NCBI GenBank assembly: GCA_023418435.1
Contig: JAEZZT010000095.1
Coordinates: 1-9,321, forward strand
Origin: Bacillota bacterium
GTDB lineage: Bacteria; Bacillota; Negativicutes; Veillonellales; Negativicoccaceae
Reading direction: 5' to 3'
DNA: 9,321 nucleotides
This document shows positions 5,334 through 9,321 of the stretch, piece by piece (the stretch's first letter is position 1; every line of letters begins with the position of its first letter). The notes under the pieces were generated by a model. It was given only the letters and a program-made list of their open reading frames with translations. It had not been told where the DNA came from and did no database searches. Both the position numbers and the translations under genes were made by a program.

Positions 5334-7199
5334 TCACGGATGCTTGGACGGAGCTTCGCCGGCCTCTTGCAATGCCTGCTGTTTCTCGTGTTTCTCCATG
5401 CGCAGGAAATCATACACTGCCTGTGCCGAGCGCTTGTTCATGCCTTCCACGGCCGCCAAATCTTCCGGAGAGGCTTGTTTCATCGCGTCCAGACTGGGAA
5501 ATGCTTTCCACAGTGCATTGCGACGTTTCGGACCGATGCCTTCCACATGGTCCAAAATCGATTGAAAATTCCGCTTGCTCCGCAATTTGCGATGATACGT
5601 AATCCCGAAACGATGTACTTCATCACGCACCAATTGCAGCAATTGCAACGCCGGCGAACGTCGATCCAATTGGATCGACTCTTTTTCGCCTTCGACGAAA
5701 ATCTCCTCCAAGCGCTTCGCCAGGCCGATCACCGGCACCTGCACGCCGCACTCGCGAACCACCGGCAAGGCGGCATTCAACTGCCCCTTGCCGCCGTCAA
5801 TGACGATCAAATCCGGCAACGGCCACTCGGGATGATTGCCATAGCGACGCGCCATAATCTCCCGCATAGAGCCAAAATCGTCGGGTTTGCCCTGTACCGT
5901 TTTCAATTTGAAGCGACGATACTCCTTGTTGGCCGGACGACCATCGATGAGCACCGTCATGCCGGCGACGGTCTCCGCTCCCTGAATATGACTGATGTCG
6001 AAGCATTCGATTCGCTCCGGGATATTGGGCAGATCCAGGACCCCCGCCAATTCCCGCAAAGCACCTTCTTCCTTAGCCAAACGATGCTGCCATTGCAACT
6101 CTCTGTCCGCCAAGTATTTTTCCGCATTTTCATGCGCCATATCTTTAAGGCTGCGCTTGAACCCTCGTTCCGGTACCAGAATCTTGACCTGGCTACCTCG
6201 CAATTCGCTCAGCCAATCCATCAAAAGCACGGCTTCGTCCGGCAATTCGGCCACCACCACTTCACGAGGAATGCGTTCCGCTCCGTCGACATAGTATGTC
6301 TTCATAAAGCCGGACAATACCTCCGTCTCGCTCTGGCCTTCCGTACCGGTTACCATGAAGTTTTCCTTCCCGACCAATTTCCCGTCGCGCACCAACAACA
6401 CAACCACACCGACTTTGGTATCTTGCCTTGCCAAACCGATGACATCCATTTGTCCTTCGCCGGCAACGATGTGTTGGCGCTCCTGCACCGAACGCAAGGC
6501 AGCCAGGCGATCCCGCCATTGCGCGGCCTCTTCAAACTTCATTTCCTCCGCCGCAATTTCCATGCGACGAGTCCAATCTTTCAGCAACGCAGTATTTTTA
6601 CCGGCAAAGATGCCCGCGACTTCTTCCGCCATGGCATAGTATTCCTGCTGCGGTACCCAGCCCATGCAGGGCGCCTGACAACGCCGCAAATGATACTGCA
6701 AACAGGGCCGGCGCACTTTCATCGAACGGCATGTGCGCAGGGGATACAGCCCGCGGATCGTTTTCAATGTCCGCGAGACTGCTCCCACATCCGTATACGG
6801 TCCCAAGTAACGTGCTCCGTCCCGTTGCAAACGCCGTGTCAGGAACACGCGGGGGTATTCTTCCTGCAAGGTGATCTTCAAGTAGGGATAGGTCTTGTCA
6901 TCACGGAGTAAAATATTATACTTGGGATGCAATTCCTTGATCAGGTTGCATTCCAAGATCAATGCTTCCATTTCCGTCTTGGTCAAAATAATATCCACAT
7001 CCACGGCATGATTCATCATGGCCGTGACCTTGGCGCTCTGGCGTACATCGTTGCGCACATAGGAGCGCACCCGATTCCGCAAATTCACCGCCTTGCCGAC
7101 ATAGATAATTTTGCCGAAACGATCTTTCCAGCGATACACTCCCGGCGTAGTCGGCAACGCATCGAGCTTGGCTTGTAGCTCCGTACTCACCTCACGCAT
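5334..7199 (-). CDS. uvrC: Excinuclease ABC subunit C
   Basis: Nuclease of nucleotide excision repair that makes both incisions around a lesion marked by UvrA/UvrB. The 621-aa product has the normal domain order. An N-terminal GIY-YIG nuclease makes the 3' cut (GVY at 20-22, YVG at 33-35, NLRNRVRSY). Four cysteines C157, C166, C174 and C178 are the expected iron-sulfur ligands. A UVR/UvrB-binding helix pair lies at about 205-240. An RNase H-like 5'-incision domain carries FDISH (D401), IDGGKGQ (D468) and DEVH (526-529). A C-terminal helix-hairpin-helix pair is at about 548-600. The start at 7199 is chosen because [20 protein letters not shown] matches the family beginning and AGGAGA (7206-7211) precedes it; the frame is open further upstream but only inside uvrA. 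It overlaps uvrA by 8 nt, implying translational coupling. No clear terminator follows the TGA stop. Confidence 0.97.
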   Translation of the reverse strand: MREVSTELQAKLDALPTTPGVYRWKDRFGKIIYVGKAVNLRNRVRSYVRNDVRQSAKVTAMMNHAVDVDIILTKTEMEALILECNLIKELHPKYNILLRDDKTYPYLKITLQEEYPRVFLTRRLQRDGARYLGPYTDVGAVSRTLKTIRGLYPLRTCRSMKVRRPCLQYHLRRCQAPCMGWVPQQEYYAMAEEVAGIFAGKNTALLKDWTRRMEIAAEEMKFEEAAQWRDRLAALRSVQERQHIVAGEGQMDVIGLARQDTKVGVVVLLVRDGKLVGKENFMVTGTEGQSETEVLSGFMKTYYVDGAERIPREVVVAELPDEAVLLMDWLSELRGSQVKILVPERGFKRSLKDMAHENAEKYLADRELQWQHRLAKEEGALRELAGVLDLPNIPERIECFDISHIQGAETVAGMTVLIDGRPANKEYRRFKLKTVQGKPDDFGSMREIMARRYGNHPEWPLPDLIVIDGGKGQLNAALPVVRECGVQVPVIGLAKRLEEIFVEGEKESIQLDRRSPALQLLQLVRDEVHRFGITYHRKLRSKRNFQSILDHVEGIGPKRRNALWKAFPSLDAMKQASPEDLAAVEGMNKRSAQAVYDFLRMEKHEKQQALQEAGEAPSKHP

Positions 7200-9321
7200 C
7201 TTGCTTCTCCTGCAATTCTCGCGTGCGTGCCAAGACCGGCGCCAAGTACTTGCCCGTATACGAACCGGCCACCTTGGCGACCTCCTCCGGCGTGCCGGTC
7301 GCCACGATCCGACCACCGCCGCTGCCTCCTTCCGGCCCGAGATCAATGATCCAGTCCGCCGTCTTGATGACATCCAAGTTGTGCTCGATGATAACGACCG
7401 TATCACCGCCGTCCACGATGCGTTGCAAGACTTCCATCAACTTGTGAATATCCGCCACATGCAATCCCGTCGTCGGCTCGTCCAGAATATACAAAGTCTT
7501 GCCGGTACTGCGTTTGGCCAACTCGGTCGCCAATTTCACACGTTGCGCTTCACCGCCGGACAATGTGGTTGCCGGCTGTCCCAAACGAATATAGCCCAAG
7601 CCTACATCCTGCAAAGTTTGCAATTTACGAGCAATGGCCGGATGATTGGCGAAAAACTCTACCGCCTCATCCACCGTCATTTCCAAGACATCGGAAATAT
7701 TTTTGCCCTTGTATTTCACTTCCAGCGTTTCCCGATTGTAACGTGCGCCATGACACACTTCACAAGGCACATACACGTCCGGCAGGAAATGCATCTCTAT
7801 CTTGATGATGCCGTCTCCCTTACAAGCCTCACAACGACCTCCGGAAGTATTGAAGCTGAAACGCCCCGGTTTGTAGCCGCGCAGCTTTGCTTCCGGTGTC
7901 TGACTATAGAGCTCACGGATCGGCGTGAATACCCCCGTGTAAGTCGCCGGATTGGAGCGAGGCGTCCGCCCGATCGGTTGCTGATTGATGTCGATAATCT
8001 TGTCGATATGTTCCGCACCTTCGATACCGCTATGTGCGCCGGTCCGATGATAGGAACGATGCAAGCGATTGGCCAGGCCCTTGTAGAGAATTTCGTTGAT
8101 CAGAGTACTTTTGCCGGAACCGGATACGCCCGTCACCACGGTCATCGCGCCCAAGGGAAAACTCACATCGATGTCCTGCAAATTGTTTTCTCGTGCACCG
8201 CGAACCACGAGCGAGTTCCCGTTGCCGGATCGCCGCTCTCTCGGTAGCGGAATGAATTTCTCTCCTTTGAGATACTGTCCGGTCAATGACTCCGGCACCG
8301 CTTCCACTTCCGCCAAAGTTCCCTGTGCGACGACTCGCCCACCGTACTCGCCGGCACCGGGTCCGATATCCACGATATAGTCCGCCGCTCGAATCGTGTC
8401 TTCATCATGTTCCACCACGATGAGCGTATTGCCGATATCCCGCAAACCTTCCAAAGTGGCGAGCAAGCGGTCGTTATCCCGCTGATGCAGACCGATCGAC
8501 GGTTCATCCAATATATACAACACGCCGACCAATCCCGAACCGATTTGCGTGGCCAGGCGAATCCGTTGTGCCTCGCCGCCGGACAAAGTGCCCGCCGAAC
8601 GGGCCAACGTCAAGTACCCCAACCCTACATCTGCGAGAAATCCGATGCGCGCCTCCAGCTCTTTGCGTATTTGCTGCGCAATCATGGCCTCTTTCTCGGA
8701 AAGCTCCAGCTGCGCCATGAAATCCCGAATCTCGGCAATCGACAAACAAGTCAACTCGTGAATATTCAAACCGCCGACACGAAACGCCAGAACTTCCGGC
8801 TTCAAACGAGCGCCATGACATTCCGGACAAGGTGTCTCCGTCATATATGTTTCCAACTCTTCCCGTTGACTATTGGAGTACGCCTCCCGCCAACGTCGTT
8901 GTACCATGGGGATGACCCCTTCGAAAGGCCGCTGATAGCGTTTCACTTCCCCACGCAAATTTTCGTATGTAAAATGGAACAATCGCTCCGTTCCATATTG
9001 TAATTCTTCCTGTCCCTCCGGCGGCAAATCCGCATAGGTGCTGTCCAAGGTCAGTCCGTAGGATGCCAGAAAAGGTTCCAACTGCGCCATGAACCAGGAG
9101 TTCGGGTTGACCGAAAGTGCTCGTACCGCTCCTTCCCGGAACGAAACATGCTCATCCGGCAAAATCAGGCCGAAATCCGGCTCCAGACTGGCCCCCAAAC
9201 CGGTACAAACCGGACAGGCTCCCACCGGGCTGTTGAAAGAAAACAAGCGAGGCTCCGGCTCAGGCAATGAAATCCCGCACTCGGGACATGCAAAATGACG
9301 GCTGAAGACATGCTGCGGGCC
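7192..9321 (-). CDS. uvrA: Excinuclease ABC subunit A (5' part outside the window)
   Basis: Damage-recognition ATPase of nucleotide excision repair; loads UvrB onto lesions. 709 residues are visible; comparison with the usual ~940 aa suggests about 240 N-terminal residues, including the first Walker A, lie beyond 9321. The visible part begins in the first zinc module (ACPEC then [10 protein letters not shown] around 9290-9205). Next come the first ABC signature [16 protein letters not shown] with Walker [12 protein letters not shown] (about 8590-8500), the second Walker [10 protein letters not shown] (about 8130-8105), and the second zinc module CEACKGDG...CEVCHG (about 7840-7750). The second signature [16 protein letters not shown] with [11 protein letters not shown] (about 7565-7465) follows. 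The TTG at 9267 is an internal leucine, not the start, because conserved sequence continues upstream in frame. The gene is intact as far as seen and overlaps uvrC by 8 nt; uvrB often lies upstream in related genomes but cannot be checked. Confidence 0.97.
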   Translation of the reverse strand, partial: GPQHVFSRHFACPECGISLPEPEPRLFSFNSPVGACPVCTGLGASLEPDFGLILPDEHVSFREGAVRALSVNPNSWFMAQLEPFLASYGLTLDSTYADLPPEGQEELQYGTERLFHFTYENLRGEVKRYQRPFEGVIPMVQRRWREAYSNSQREELETYMTETPCPECHGARLKPEVLAFRVGGLNIHELTCLSIAEIRDFMAQLELSEKEAMIAQQIRKELEARIGFLADVGLGYLTLARSAGTLSGGEAQRIRLATQIGSGLVGVLYILDEPSIGLHQRDNDRLLATLEGLRDIGNTLIVVEHDEDTIRAADYIVDIGPGAGEYGGRVVAQGTLAEVEAVPESLTGQYLKGEKFIPLPRERRSGNGNSLVVRGARENNLQDIDVSFPLGAMTVVTGVSGSGKSTLINEILYKGLANRLHRSYHRTGAHSGIEGAEHIDKIIDINQQPIGRTPRSNPATYTGVFTPIRELYSQTPEAKLRGYKPGRFSFNTSGGRCEACKGDGIIKIEMHFLPDVYVPCEVCHGARYNRETLEVKYKGKNISDVLEMTVDEAVEFFANHPAIARKLQTLQDVGLGYIRLGQPATTLSGGEAQRVKLATELAKRSTGKTLYILDEPTTGLHVADIHKLMEVLQRIVDGGDTVVIIEHNLDVIKTADWIIDLGPEGGSGGGRIVATGTPEEVAKVAGSYTGKYLAPVLARTRELQEKQDA

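Noticed and set aside
7200..7406. 69-codon upstream extension of uvrC
   Set aside because: Arginine/serine-rich translation lying wholly inside uvrA; the UvrC family start and an AGGAGA site point to 7199.
5340..8247. Long plus-strand frames (523 and 378 codons) antisense to uvrC and uvrA
   Set aside because: Shadow frames of well-conserved repair genes; no ribosome binding sites or recognisable domains.
9265..9267. TTG at 9267 as uvrA start
   Set aside because: Conserved UvrA sequence (HFACPECG) continues in frame upstream to the window edge, so this is an internal leucine codon.

Overview
The window looks like a chromosomal segment of an anaerobic Gram-positive-type bacterium (Firmicutes/Bacillota, possibly a Negativicutes relative; the lineage is inference). 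Pointers are a class III (oxygen-sensitive) ribonucleotide reductase pair, a SAM-I riboswitch with an attenuator, a PyrR-type RNA attenuator, NrdR-like boxes, strong AGGAGG ribosome binding sites and near-perfect sigma-A promoters. No mobile element, CRISPR array, tRNA or rRNA was seen.

Layout: (1) positions 1-296, minus strand: the first 98 codons of a MetN-type methionine ABC transporter ATPase. Its leader carries a consensus promoter (491-519), a SAM-I aptamer (360-461) and a terminator (321-349). (2) 520-839: divergent AT-rich intergenic region holding the nrdD promoter and two NrdR-like boxes. (3) 840-3518, plus strand: nrdD-nrdG, the anaerobic ribonucleoside-triphosphate reductase and its radical-SAM activase, closed by a UACG-tetraloop terminator. 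(4) 3540-3850: an intergenic region with its own promoter, a long-range 14-bp closing stem and a strong terminator. It is best read as an independent structured small RNA of 6S-like shape. (5) 3857-5161, minus strand: an MFS transporter of the aromatic-acid/carboxylate symporter type. Its leader (5177-5271) matches a PyrR-binding anti-antiterminator plus terminator. (6) 5334-9321, minus strand: uvrC and most of uvrA, overlapping by 8 nt and forming a nucleotide excision repair operon. The uvrA 5' end lies outside the window.

How they fit together: nrdDG makes dNTPs from NTPs without oxygen and appears to be under NrdR (dATP/ATP) repression. The MFS gene appears to be under pyrimidine-nucleotide (PyrR-UMP/UTP) attenuation, which makes an acidic pyrimidine precursor such as orotate an attractive substrate hypothesis. 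metN is under SAM control. Thus three nucleotide- or cofactor-sensing devices are visible in under 5.5 kb. The most unusual points are the PyrR leader on an MFS gene of this type and the unassigned structured RNA between nrdG and the MFS gene.
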